A stretch of DNA of 64,000 bases, from assembly GCA_026126105.1 (NCBI GenBank), contig JAHCJV010000017.1:1-64000 (forward strand), given 5' to 3'. Numbering within the stretch: position 1 is the first letter of the stretch; each line of letters starts with the position of its first letter. Below, piece after piece: positions 33,672 to 42,310 of the stretch. This DNA comes from Enhydrobacter sp. (GTDB lineage Bacteria > Pseudomonadota > Alphaproteobacteria > Reyranellales > Reyranellaceae). The translations under genes and the position numbers were made by a program. The notes below the pieces were generated by a model that was given only the letters and a program-made list of their open reading frames with translations, ran no database searches and was not told the DNA's origin.

Positions 33672-35003
33672 TCAGCGCCCCGAACCGAGATAGAGGACAT
33701 CGGCCAACGGCTCGAACGTCGCAGCAGGCAAGGTGCGCCACAGGTCGAGAATGGTGAGCTTTTCGCCGTCGCGCGTAGCCCAAGTGGGATCGATGTTTTT
33801 GTATTCTGGCCAGCCGGTGCCGACGATCAGGAGATCGGCGTCGCGTACTGCAGATTCGAGAGAGGAGGCGCCGACCACCTTGTCGCCGAGCACGGCGAGG
33901 GCGGCGTCCTGCGCCAGCGGATCGTGCACGGTGACAATGTAGCCCGCGTCGGCCAGGCGAGCGGCAAGCTTTACGCTGTGGCTCTCTTCGACCACCGGGG
34001 TCTGAGGTTTGTACGACAGGCCGAGCAAAGCAATGCGGGTGCCCGACTTGGCAAATTTGGAGACGAGGGCAGTGAGCCGGTCGACCTGGTAGTTGTTGAT
34101 CCGGTCTGTCGCTTCGGCCACGTCGGCGCGCGCACCGAGCTTTCGCGCCAAAGCAGCGAAGGCAACATTATCGCGTGGGAAGCACGGGCCACCATAGCCC
34201 ATGGCGCCCTTGAGGTATTTGGCGCCGATGCGAGTATCGGCACCGAGCGCCTTGGTCACCACGTCGACGTCGGCGCCGGGCAGGCGATCACAAATGTCGG
34301 CAAGCATGTTGGCATAGGAGATCTTGGTCGTGACGTAGGTGTTGACCGAGATCTTGGTCAGCTCGGCGCTGACCCAGTTCATGCGCTGCACCGGCGGCTT
34401 ATTCTCGCACATTTGGAGGTAGATGCCCGTCAGCATGTCACCGGCCTTGGCATCGCTTTCGCCGACCAGGATCGAATCGGGGAAGAGCATGTCGCGCACC
34501 ACCGAGCCGAGGGCTATGAATTCCGGGTTGTAGCAGAGGCCGAGGTCGGACCCGACCTTTCGGCCCGACGCCGCCTCAAGTGTCGCCTTGATCTCGCTGC
34601 CGGTCGAGCCCGGCATCACCGTCGAGGTAATCACGACCATGTGGTAACCGGCCTTGTTTCGGAGCGCCTTGCCGAGGGTCTCCATCGCCTGCAGCACGAA
34701 GCGGTTCGAAAAGAAGCCCGTTGCATCCGACGGTGTGGGCACGATGACGAAGCTTGCCTCGCTGTTCTGGACCGCCTCGTTCGCATCCATCGTCGCCCTG
34801 AGGCGCTCGCGATTGGCGGCGATCAGCTCGTTCAGCTGCGGCTCGACGATCGGCATCTTGCCAGCGTTGAGCGCATCGACCAGCGTCTTGTTGACGTCGA
34901 GACCGATCACGTTGAAGCCACGGCTGGCGAGCACCGCGGCGAGCGGTGCCCCGAGCTTGCCGAGGCCGACGACGTTGATGCGAGGGAGGTTGGCAGAATT
35001 CAT
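33672..35003 (-). CDS. UDP-sugar (UDP-glucose/UDP-N-acetylmannosamine-type) dehydrogenase
   Basis: A 443-residue nucleotide-sugar dehydrogenase. It has the NAD motif VVGLGKLGAPLA, the VPTPSD strand, the NPEFIALGSVV block and the catalytic cysteine in GYGGPCFPRDN. These enzymes oxidise C6 of UDP-sugars to uronic acids in two NAD-linked steps. It could feed a uronic acid to the nearby polysaccharide, but the UDP sugar is not certain. I chose the ATG at 35003 (GGGA about six bases upstream); the in-frame ATG at 35009 is possible. The frame continues upstream as a shadow of pepA and was cut. Confidence 0.85.
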   Translation of the reverse strand: MNSANLPRINVVGLGKLGAPLAAVLASRGFNVIGLDVNKTLVDALNAGKMPIVEPQLNELIAANRERLRATMDANEAVQNSEASFVIVPTPSDATGFFSNRFVLQAMETLGKALRNKAGYHMVVITSTVMPGSTGSEIKATLEAASGRKVGSDLGLCYNPEFIALGSVVRDMLFPDSILVGESDAKAGDMLTGIYLQMCENKPPVQRMNWVSAELTKISVNTYVTTKISYANMLADICDRLPGADVDVVTKALGADTRIGAKYLKGAMGYGGPCFPRDNVAFAALARKLGARADVAEATDRINNYQVDRLTALVSKFAKSGTRIALLGLSYKPQTPVVEESHSVKLAARLADAGYIVTVHDPLAQDAALAVLGDKVVGASSLESAVRDADLLIVGTGWPEYKNIDPTWATRDGEKLTILDLWRTLPAATFEPLADVLYLGSGR

Positions 35004-35117
35004 TTCCATTCCCGTTTCGAGGGCGGGTACTGATACTGTCCGGGCCGTCGCGATGCAATTCGCGCCTTGCGCCCTACCGCCGCAGGGGCGAAAACTCCGG
35101 CAAAAGCGAGGGAGTCG

Positions 35118-36608
35118 ATGAAAGTGGAATTTGTGGCCTTTCCGAAGGCGTTTTCCGGCAATGTGGCGTTGTTCGTCGGCGCGGAGAAGGTACTTCAGGC
35201 AAGCGCCAGGGCGGTCGACGAGACTCTGGACGGCGCGGTCACGCGTGCGATCGCGGCGAGCCGCTTCACCGGTGCCAAGAACCAGACGCTTTGCGTGCTC
35301 GGGCAAGCTGGTTTTTCGCGACTGATGCTCCTCGGTGTCGGCAAGGAGTCGGAGCTCGACGCGCGTGCCGCCGAGGCGCTGGGCGGCCTGGTGGCAGCCG
35401 ACGCAAATACGGCGGGCCAGACGGCCGTCACGATTGTGGCGGATACGATCAAGGGGAATAAGCTCGCGCCGGCCGAGGTGGCGGCACATCTCGCTTTGGG
35501 CGCGCGGCTGCGCTGCTATCGGTTCGACAAGTACAAGACCAAAGACAAGCCAGAGCAGAAGAATTCGCTCGAGCGGGTCACGATCGCCGTCGCGAGCCCG
35601 GCCGAAGCACGCAAAGCCTATGCTGCGCTCGAGCCGGTGGTCGACTCGGTGTTCTTCACCCGTGATCTCGTCAGCGAGCCTGCCAACGTGCTCTATCCTG
35701 CCGAATTCGCGCGCCGTGCCAAGGGCCTGGCCAAGCTCGGCCTCAAGGTCGAGGTGCTGGGCGAGGCCGCGATGAAGAAGCTCGGCCTCAACGTCCTGCT
35801 CGCCGTCGGCCAGGGCAGCGAGCGCGAGTCGCAGCTGCTGATCATGAGCTGGATGAACGGACCCAAGAACCAGGCTCCCGTCGCGCTGATCGGCAAGGGC
35901 GTCACCTTCGACACTGGCGGCATCTCCATCAAGCCTGCCGGCGGCATGGAGGACATGAAATGGGACATGGGCGGTGCAGGAGCGGTCACGGGCGCGATGC
36001 GGCTGCTGGCCGCGCGCAAGGCGAAGGCCAACGTGATCGGCATCTGCGCCTTGGTCGAGAACATGCCGGACGGCAATGCGACCCGGCCGGGCGACGTTGT
36101 GAAGAGCCTGTCCGGGCAGACGGTCGAGATCATCAACACCGACGCCGAGGGCCGGCTGATCCTGTGTGACGCCATGTGGTACGTGCAGGAGAAATACAAG
36201 CCGCAGGCGATGGTCGAGCTCTCCACTCTGACTGGGGCGATCATCATTGCACTGGGGCATGAGCGGGCCGGCCTGTTCAGCAACGACACGCCGCTCTCGG
36301 ACAAGCTGCGCAAGGCTGGCTCGGAGATCGGCGAAAAGCTGTGGCGCATGCCGCTCGGGCCCAAGTACGACAAGCTGATCGACAGCGACATCGCCGACAT
36401 GAAAAACGTCGGCGGCGGCCGCGACGGCGGCTCGATCACGGCGGCGCAGTTCCTGCAGCGTTTCGTGAAGGAGGGTGTCGCCTGGGCGCATCTCGACATC
36501 GCCGGCATGGCGTGGTCGAGCAAGGGCAACGAGACTACGCCCAAGGGCGCAACGGCCTACGGCGTGCGCCTGCTCGACCGGCTGATCGCCGACAACTACG
36601 AGAAGTGA
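35118..36608 (+). CDS. pepA: Leucyl aminopeptidase
   Basis: A 496-residue M17 cytosol aminopeptidase. The C-terminal catalytic domain shows IGKGVTFDTGGISIKP and the NTDAEGRLILCD signature that ligates the two metal ions. The N-terminal macro-like domain spans about 1-180. The family hydrolyses N-terminal residues from peptides; PepA can also act as a DNA-binding protein in some species. The ATG at 35118 has GGGAG just upstream. It is followed four bases later by holC. Confidence 0.95.
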   Translation: MKVEFVAFPKAFSGNVALFVGAEKVLQASARAVDETLDGAVTRAIAASRFTGAKNQTLCVLGQAGFSRLMLLGVGKESELDARAAEALGGLVAADANTAGQTAVTIVADTIKGNKLAPAEVAAHLALGARLRCYRFDKYKTKDKPEQKNSLERVTIAVASPAEARKAYAALEPVVDSVFFTRDLVSEPANVLYPAEFARRAKGLAKLGLKVEVLGEAAMKKLGLNVLLAVGQGSERESQLLIMSWMNGPKNQAPVALIGKGVTFDTGGISIKPAGGMEDMKWDMGGAGAVTGAMRLLAARKAKANVIGICALVENMPDGNATRPGDVVKSLSGQTVEIINTDAEGRLILCDAMWYVQEKYKPQAMVELSTLTGAIIIALGHERAGLFSNDTPLSDKLRKAGSEIGEKLWRMPLGPKYDKLIDSDIADMKNVGGGRDGGSITAAQFLQRFVKEGVAWAHLDIAGMAWSSKGNETTPKGATAYGVRLLDRLIADNYEK

Positions 36609-36612
36609 CCGC

Positions 36613-37065
36613 GTGGCGACCGAGGTCAATTTCTATCACCTGACCAGGTCGTCGCTCGAGGACGCACTACCGCGCCTGCTCGTGAAGACCCTGCAGGCTG
36701 GCGAGCGCGCGGTGGTGCTTCTGGGCTCGCCCGAGCGCGTCGATGCGCTGAATACGCACCTCTGGACCTACGGCGAAGACAGCTTCCTTCCCCACGGCTC
36801 GGTCCGCGACGGCGAGGCCGATCGCCAACCGGTGTGGCTCACTCATCTCGACGAGAATCCCAACGGCGCCGCCTTCCTATTCGTCGCCGACGGCGCCCGA
36901 TCGGACCGAATTTCCGCCTACAGGCGCTGCTTCGAGCTGTTCGACGGTCGCGACGACCAGGCTGTTGCCGACTCCCGCAAGCGATGGAGGGCCTACAAGG
37001 CGGCCGGCCACACGCTGGCCTACTGGCAGCAGACGGCTACAGGAGGCTGGGAGAAGAAGGGATAG
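36613..37065 (+). CDS. holC: DNA polymerase III chi subunit
   Basis: A 150-residue HolC homologue (VNFYHLTRSSLEDALPRLL at the start, WLTHLDENPNGA in the middle). Chi links the clamp loader to single-stranded DNA-binding protein. It is commonly next to pepA in alphaproteobacteria, as here. The start is a GTG four bases after the pepA stop. Confidence 0.92.
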   Translation: MATEVNFYHLTRSSLEDALPRLLVKTLQAGERAVVLLGSPERVDALNTHLWTYGEDSFLPHGSVRDGEADRQPVWLTHLDENPNGAAFLFVADGARSDRISAYRRCFELFDGRDDQAVADSRKRWRAYKAAGHTLAYWQQTATGGWEKKG

Positions 37066-37131
37066 GCCTGCGCGCCCGGCACGAACGTTAGTGATCTACT
37101 GCATTTGTCGGACCGCACAGGCTCCGAGTTC

Positions 37132-38199
37132 TCAGCGGCGGGGAAACCTGAAGGCGGCCCATGCGGCGGCCACTCGTTCGCCTAACGTGTAATCGCCCTC
37201 GCGGCGGTAGAAGCGCGGCGCGTCGGCCTCGAAGCTCCGCATGTAACTCCGATAGTCGAGCTTTCGCACCCGATCGGGCTGGGCCATGGCGGCAAGCAGG
37301 TCGAGAGCATTGTCGATGTCGATGCTCTCCGCCAACTCGCTGCGCCGTGCGAGCAGCAGCTCCGCTGCCATGTCGGGCACGCCCCACGCCGCATAGATCG
37401 CCGCGAGCTTCAGCAGCTTGGCCGCGTCGAGTGCACGTATGGCAAAGTCGGGCGCGTAGTAGGCCTCGCCCTGGAACGGCCGGCCAGTCAGAGTCTCGGC
37501 CGGGGTCGGCCACACGTAGCGGGCAGGCAGGGCGCGCGAGGAGTAATTGCGAACGTCGAGCCGGAACAGCTCGTAACCCTGTTTCCGCATGAAACGGTCG
37601 GTGTTGTGGAAGGCATGCTCGTTCGGTGCGTGGGTGCCGACGAAATTCACCTCGAGCTGCACGCCGAGCACGCCCGCGGGCTTCAATTTTCCGTCGAGTG
37701 TCTGCAGCACCTCGAAATCGGAACCGTCGATGTCGATCTTGAGATAATCGAACTCCGTCCAGCCCCGGGAGGCGAGCAGGTCTGCCACGGCGACGGGCCT
37801 GGTGCTGTCGGCGAGCTCGGTCAACTCCCAGGCGTTGTGGCGCAGCTGTTCCTCGAATTCGGCCTTGGCGAGACGCGCGGCGCGTATCTCGCGCGTCCGC
37901 ATGAAGCTCAGCCGCTCGCGGATCGCCATGATCAGCGGAGAGGCCTGCCCGCGAACGAGATCGACCGGCCTGCCGGCAATGCCGGCCACGAAGCCCGGGA
38001 CATACTCTACCCCGGGCAGCGTCTCAGCCTCGGCAAGCCGCGCGCACTCGGCGCGGCTGGCATCGATGCCGATCGCCTGCAGCCTTTCCCCGAACGCGCG
38101 CCAACGAGGGTCGAGGCCGCCCGAGCAGCCGACATCCAGCAACCGGAACGGCGTGGTGCCGAGCGCTTCCGCGACCAGAGCCGTGAAAGCGATCTCCAT
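37132..38199 (-). CDS. FkbM-family methyltransferase, second copy
   Basis: A 355-residue protein with an N-terminal Rossmann core (LLDVGCSGGLDPRW) and the FkbM-type YLKIDIDGSDFEVL block (about residues 145-160). It shares the fold with the gene at 10112 but little length identity. It lies seven bases downstream of the cyclase-family gene on the same strand, an unusual pairing. The methyl acceptor is unknown. Confidence 0.8.
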   Translation of the reverse strand: MEIAFTALVAEALGTTPFRLLDVGCSGGLDPRWRAFGERLQAIGIDASRAECARLAEAETLPGVEYVPGFVAGIAGRPVDLVRGQASPLIMAIRERLSFMRTREIRAARLAKAEFEEQLRHNAWELTELADSTRPVAVADLLASRGWTEFDYLKIDIDGSDFEVLQTLDGKLKPAGVLGVQLEVNFVGTHAPNEHAFHNTDRFMRKQGYELFRLDVRNYSSRALPARYVWPTPAETLTGRPFQGEAYYAPDFAIRALDAAKLLKLAAIYAAWGVPDMAAELLLARRSELAESIDIDNALDLLAAMAQPDRVRKLDYRSYMRSFEADAPRFYRREGDYTLGERVAAAWAAFRFPRR

Positions 38200-38206
38200 T
38201 CTGTCG

Positions 38207-39244
38207 TCAGACCGTGGCGACCGGCGTTGCGGGGGAGCCGACGGCGCCGGGGAGGCGGAGTGGCGGAGCAGTCAGCAGGAAACGCGAGCGCTTCCGGTCG
38301 CGCAGCCAGAGCGCGAGATCCTTGAGCCACCAGATCTCGCCGAGATTGAGGCCGAGCTTGAACAGGCAATGATTGTGGATCGGCAGCGAGGGGTGGCCGG
38401 CATCGTCAGGTCCAGGCTTCGCGGGCACCGCCTCGACGCCGTAGTTGTCGGCGATCAACGCGGAAATCTGGCTGTCAGTGATCCATTGCAGGAGGCGCTC
38501 GTCGCGGCCGTCGAGCACGCTGCACATGGCATGTGCACGTGCCGGGTCGACTTTCTTGTCCATCTTCACGATCTCGTCGGTGAAGCCGGTGTAGAGCAGC
38601 AGCATGTCGCCCGGCTCGACCACAACCTTGTCGGCGTCGAGAACGTGCTTGAAATCGTCGTAGCTGACGTATTTGTGCTCGCGCCCGAAATGCTTCTCGA
38701 GGTCAACCATCACGGCACGACCCTGTATTGCCTTGGCCGCCATGTTCTCGACGCCAAGCTTGTGGGCAAAGGAAAGATGGCCGCAACCATCGCGCCCGGC
38801 ATCGGTTTGCGGCCCGACCACGTCGGAGCCCGCCCTAAAGCCGTTGTAGTAGAGCGCCTCGGGCACGCCGTCGCCGTCGGCATCGAACATGCCGCCGACA
38901 TGGGCGAGCGTGTCCCATTGCGTCGAGTACTGCAGCGTCAGGATCACGCGGTCGTCGCTCGCCACGTCCTCGAACAGCGGGTTCATCGTGTTAGTCAGGA
39001 AGTTGAAGCGCCAGCCGTTCTCGTCGCCGGTCGGCGACAGAACCGGCGGCAGGCGGCGCGGATTCAGCACGTTGCCGCCCGGCAGATCGAGCGGCAGGCT
39101 GAGGCAGAACGACAATCCTTCTTTCACCTCCGCGATGCCTTCCAGCACCTTCTTGGGCGTGATGAGATTTAACCGGCCGAGCTGATCGTCGTCGCCCCAA
39201 TCGCCCCACGTCGAACCCTCAGGGCGATGCTTCCAGCGCTTCAT
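38207..39244 (-). CDS. Cyclase-family (kynurenine formamidase-like) hydrolase
   Basis: A 345-residue protein of the cyclase/KynB superfamily. The metal-binding motif appears as QWDTLAHVGGMFDADGDG (HxGxxxD). GGGGAG precedes the ATG at 39244. Members hydrolyse formamides, imides or lactones. Its partner, the FkbM gene, follows within seven bases. The substrate is unknown. Confidence 0.82.
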   Translation of the reverse strand: MKRWKHRPEGSTWGDWGDDDQLGRLNLITPKKVLEGIAEVKEGLSFCLSLPLDLPGGNVLNPRRLPPVLSPTGDENGWRFNFLTNTMNPLFEDVASDDRVILTLQYSTQWDTLAHVGGMFDADGDGVPEALYYNGFRAGSDVVGPQTDAGRDGCGHLSFAHKLGVENMAAKAIQGRAVMVDLEKHFGREHKYVSYDDFKHVLDADKVVVEPGDMLLLYTGFTDEIVKMDKKVDPARAHAMCSVLDGRDERLLQWITDSQISALIADNYGVEAVPAKPGPDDAGHPSLPIHNHCLFKLGLNLGEIWWLKDLALWLRDRKRSRFLLTAPPLRLPGAVGSPATPVATV

Positions 39245-39539
39245 GACGTCTCCCCTTTCTTAGCGTCGGGAGACTAGAACATATTCCGTTGAGGCGTCGT
39301 CAATTCTTGTCGCACCGGATCGCAGGCCAAATCTACCCTCGCCTAACAATTTCCAGGATTCGAGGGTAAGGCCCGATCACGGCTTCGTCCTCGAGCTTGT
39401 CTCGAGGACTGATCGGCCGCTGCTAGCGATCGTGCGGCTCGCTCTGTAGTCAGCCTCGGCATGTTTGTGATGGCGGGCTGAATTCGTTGGGAGCTGTATC
39501 GTGCCGTCGAGCGCTTCGCCGGGGGTTGCCGGGAATTTC
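39245..39539. other. Intergenic stretch with two inverted repeats
   Basis: About 295 bases with no supported gene between two minus-strand genes. It carries TACCCTCG...CGAGGGTA (39334-39341 and 39361-39368) and an adjacent nested structure at 39370-39418, described separately. The rest shows nothing I can assign. Confidence 0.6.
39334..39418. repeat. Compact palindromic element with nested stems
   Basis: First an eight-base inverted repeat (39334-39341 with 39361-39368, 19-base loop). Then GTCCTCGAG-CTTGT-CTCGAGGAC (39387-39409), a perfect nine-pair stem, enclosed by GGCC(C)GATCA and TGATCGGCC, which pair with one bulge. This resembles the REP-like or structured RNA elements found between genes in alphaproteobacteria. 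It could also work as a terminator or a protein site. Confidence 0.55.
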
Positions 39540-39884
39540 TCAGGTCTTTTCGTTCGGCTCCTTGTCCGGCACGGTGGGGAGCGAGCGATCTTGATCCTTG
39601 ATCGGCGCAGCCTCGACGAAGGATACGGGGTCGCTTCCGGGAAAGCTGTCCTTCAGGGCCTTGTCCAGCTTGCCATCGACTGATGTCGGTGAGTCCGAAG
39701 GTGAAGTCGGCCGTTTGGCCTTGAGCTTTTCGGCGACCACTTCCTGTTCGAGCAGCTTGAGGTCGGCCTTTGCCAAAGCTCCCGCTCCATCAGCAGCCGC
39801 CGCCTTCTTTGCGCCATCCAGTTTCTCGTCCAGCTCGTTCAACTTGGCGCGGGCCTCTTTCTTTACAGACTTCTTCGCGGGCAT
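39540..39884 (-). CDS. Small charged protein with an SFPGSDP tail motif
   Basis: A 114-residue Lys/Ala/Glu-rich protein predicted to be helical and soluble. A LKDSFPGSDPVSF motif (about residues 78-90) matches short SFPxSDP motifs seen in many rhizobial and related hypothetical proteins, supporting a real gene. A GGAGG five bases before the ATG at 39884 argues for that start rather than the ATG at 39896. Function unknown. Confidence 0.7.
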   Translation of the reverse strand: MPAKKSVKKEARAKLNELDEKLDGAKKAAAADGAGALAKADLKLLEQEVVAEKLKAKRPTSPSDSPTSVDGKLDKALKDSFPGSDPVSFVEAAPIKDQDRSLPTVPDKEPNEKT

Positions 39885-40028
39885 CCCTGCCTCCATCGTT
39901 CACACTTGTCCCGCTGCAACGGCCGGGAGCTGCAGGCGGTTGCGATAATATTCTACGCCACCCTTCCAGCCGATTCTGCGTTGATCGCGTACTTTCTTGG
40001 TTCGAGAAATCAACTGGGAGCATGCGAG

Positions 40029-40388
40029 ATGAAACCCCCGATTGTTCTTTGCGTTCTTGCAATCGCCGCCGGTGTTGCGGTTGCACCAGCGTCTGTGACG
40101 TCTGCAGATGCGCAGGTCCTGCCGAATAGTATTATCGGCGATCGTGATCGCGACGGCGTTCCGAACGTGTTCGATCCAACCAACAACAATCGTCGCCCAC
40201 AGGCGTGGCGCGACAAGGACCACGACGGAATCCCCAACGCATACGACCGGAACAGCAATAACTACCGCCAACAGGCCTGGGGCGATCGTGATCGCGACAA
40301 CGTCCCAAATCGCTACGATACTGACCGCGACGGCGACGGAGTGCCGAATCAGTGGGACCGGAACGCTGGAAATCCCTATCGGCGCTAG
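40029..40388 (+). CDS. Secreted calcium-binding-repeat (thrombospondin type 3-like) protein
   Basis: A 119-residue precursor with a signal peptide (cleavage near residue 29 after SADAQ). The mature part contains four Asp-rich repeats of the form DxDxDGxPNxxD (residues 38-49, 62-73, 86-97 and 99-110), the first three spaced 24 residues apart. This matches calcium-binding thrombospondin type 3 or EF-hand-like loops. It is probably an extracellular or surface protein stabilised by calcium. A strong stem-loop follows the stop. Function unknown. Confidence 0.75.
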   Translation: MKPPIVLCVLAIAAGVAVAPASVTSADAQVLPNSIIGDRDRDGVPNVFDPTNNNRRPQAWRDKDHDGIPNAYDRNSNNYRQQAWGDRDRDNVPNRYDTDRDGDGVPNQWDRNAGNPYRR

Positions 40389-40408
40389 GTCCTGTCAACT
40401 GACGACCG

Positions 40409-40431
40409 GCCGCGGAGATTCTCTCCGCGGC
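40409..40431 (+). terminator. Stem-loop terminator between convergent genes
   Basis: GCCGCGGAGA-TTC-TCTCCGCGGC is a perfect ten-pair stem with a three-base loop, followed by TTTCGCTGTTT. It is placed to end the calcium-repeat gene and may also slow transcription coming from the Bug gene on the other strand. Confidence 0.75.
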
Positions 40432-40440
40432 TTTCGCTGT

Positions 40441-41418
40441 TTACTCCACGCTGACTTGCGCGAGCGTTGCGACCTCTTTCCATGTCGCGAGGTCCTTTTT
40501 CAAGAATGCCGCAAATTCGGCTTGCGTGCTGCCGACAGGGGACATGGCCTGCTTGTTGAGCAGGTCCCTGATCTCCGGATTGGCCAGCGCCTTGACGACC
40601 TCCATGTTGAGCTTGTCGACGATTGGCTGCGGCGTGCGCGCCGGCGCGAATATCCCGTGCCACGCCACCGCCTCCACGTCGGGATTGCCGCTTTCGGCCA
40701 TGGTAGGGACGCTCGGGGCCACCGGCGAGCGCTGCGGGCTGGTGACGGCGATCGCGCGCAAGGTTCCGGCATTGACGTGCGGCAACACGCTCACCGGATC
40801 ACCGAACACCATCGTCACCTGTCCGGAGACGCAATCGGCAACCGCAAGGGCGGTACCGCGGTAGGGGATATGCGTCATCTTCACGCCAGACTTGGCGCAG
40901 AACAGCTCGCTCATCAGGTGGTTTGCCGCGCCGACGCCCGTCGTCCCGTAGTTTAAGGCGCCGGCCTGCGCCTTGGCGAGCGCTACGAAGTCCTTCAGTG
41001 TCGTGACTCCGAGCTTGGGGTTGATCACCAGCACGTACGGATAGGAGTTGGTCATGGTGACCGGCGTCAGCTCCTTCACCGGATCGTAGGGAAGGCTCTT
41101 GTACACTGCCGGATTGATCGAGATGGGGCCGGATTGCCCGAGCAGCAGCGTGTATCCGTCGGGGCTGGCTTTCGCGACCAGGTCCGTGCCGACGATCGAG
41201 CCGGCGCCGCCCTTGTTCTCGACCACGATCGACTGGCCCATGCTCGCGCCCGCGAGCTTGGCGATGATGCGCGCCACAGCATCGGCGCCGCCTCCTGGTG
41301 CGTAGGGTACGATGAGACGAAGCGCACGGCTCGGATAGTCGGCGGCGGACGCCCGGCGAGCGGCGAAAGGTGCAGCCAACGCGCCCAAGAGAGCGGTGCG
41401 TCTATCGATCGATTTCAT
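40441..41418 (-). CDS. Tripartite tricarboxylate transporter substrate-binding protein (Bug family)
   Basis: A 325-residue periplasmic binding protein with a twin-arginine-like signal (DRRTALLGALAAPFAA, cleavage near SAA). The Bug fold is shown by LIVPYAPGGGADAVAR, IVVENKGGAGSIVG and VWLPYDP-like segments. Bug proteins bind carboxylates. The matching TctA/TctB membrane genes are not in the window, which is common for this expanded family. It ends the ACAD-PhyH-Bug operon; GAGGAA lies upstream of the ATG at 41418. Confidence 0.88.
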   Translation of the reverse strand: MKSIDRRTALLGALAAPFAARRASAADYPSRALRLIVPYAPGGGADAVARIIAKLAGASMGQSIVVENKGGAGSIVGTDLVAKASPDGYTLLLGQSGPISINPAVYKSLPYDPVKELTPVTMTNSYPYVLVINPKLGVTTLKDFVALAKAQAGALNYGTTGVGAANHLMSELFCAKSGVKMTHIPYRGTALAVADCVSGQVTMVFGDPVSVLPHVNAGTLRAIAVTSPQRSPVAPSVPTMAESGNPDVEAVAWHGIFAPARTPQPIVDKLNMEVVKALANPEIRDLLNKQAMSPVGSTQAEFAAFLKKDLATWKEVATLAQVSVE

Positions 41419-41438
41419 GTGCTTCCTCTTCGGAGTGT

Positions 41439-42299
41439 TCATTGCGCCGCTTCGACGGCGAATGCTTCTTCGTGACGGCGGACCTGCTCGCGGTAATTCT
41501 CCGCGTAGGCGTTATATACCCGGTCGTGCGTGGCGAGCTCTTTGTCGCCCAACTCACTCACCGGCGGCTCGTACAAATCGAAGTGTCCATAACGATCCGT
41601 CCCGCGCACCAGCAGCGCCGGCATGCGGCGCGATCCAGTCGGTTTCACATGGGCGGGGATGTAATTGATGCCGAGCCCGACCCTGCGCTGCGGCGTGTTG
41701 TTCGGTGCCGAGCGATGGACGCAAAGCGTGTGATGCAGGGAGAACTGACCCGCTCTCAAGGGCATCGCGCGCACGTCCGAGTCGTCGAGCGGTTCGGTGA
41801 TGGTCTGTCCGGTGCGATTGATGCTGTTGGCGAGCTTCTTCGGAACGTGGCGCATCTGGCGTGGCTTGCCGTGGGCCGACAGCACTTCGATGCAGCCGGC
41901 ATCCTCGCTGGCGTCGGTCAGCGCGACCCACGCCGTCACCTGCTCGTAGGGATGGAGGCCGAAGTAGGTCGAGTCCTGGTGCCAGGCGGCAAAGGTCGGA
42001 GACGAAGCTTCCTTGATGAAGAAGGTGCTGGTCCACACCAGGATATCAGGCCCGATCAGATCCTCGACGACGTCGAGGATGCGTGGGTTGCGCGCGAGGT
42101 CGGCGTAGAAGGGCAGGCAGGCATGGGTCAGCGAGCGCCAGTGCATGTCTGCCTTAGGCACCGGACTGCCGAGCCATTTCTCGTATCGGGCGAGGCCCGC
42201 CAGGCAGGACGCCGTCTCCGCCGGCTCGAGGGCGGTAAACGGCGAGAGAAAGCCGTCGTACCTATAGGACTCGACCTGCTCATGCGTGAGCGCCTTCAT
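41439..42299 (-). CDS. Phytanoyl-CoA dioxygenase-family protein
   Basis: A 286-residue Fe(II)/2-oxoglutarate oxygenase. It has the HQD metal ligands (WHQDSTYFG) and a later histidine in LCVHRSAPN followed by the RRVG arginine that binds 2-oxoglutarate. It should hydroxylate an organic substrate. It lies between the acyl-CoA dehydrogenase and the Bug gene with small gaps, implying a catabolic operon. The ATG at 42299 has GGGAG six bases upstream. Confidence 0.87.
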   Translation of the reverse strand: MKALTHEQVESYRYDGFLSPFTALEPAETASCLAGLARYEKWLGSPVPKADMHWRSLTHACLPFYADLARNPRILDVVEDLIGPDILVWTSTFFIKEASSPTFAAWHQDSTYFGLHPYEQVTAWVALTDASEDAGCIEVLSAHGKPRQMRHVPKKLANSINRTGQTITEPLDDSDVRAMPLRAGQFSLHHTLCVHRSAPNNTPQRRVGLGINYIPAHVKPTGSRRMPALLVRGTDRYGHFDLYEPPVSELGDKELATHDRVYNAYAENYREQVRRHEEAFAVEAAQ

Positions 42300-42310
42300 G
42301 TCTATCTCCC

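Noticed and set aside
33672..36629. A very long open frame on the minus strand spanning the nucleotide-sugar dehydrogenase and the region opposite pepA.
   Set aside because: Only the part from 35003 downwards has family motifs. The upstream 540 or so codons are antisense to pepA, which has full M17 motifs, and are explained by high GC content.
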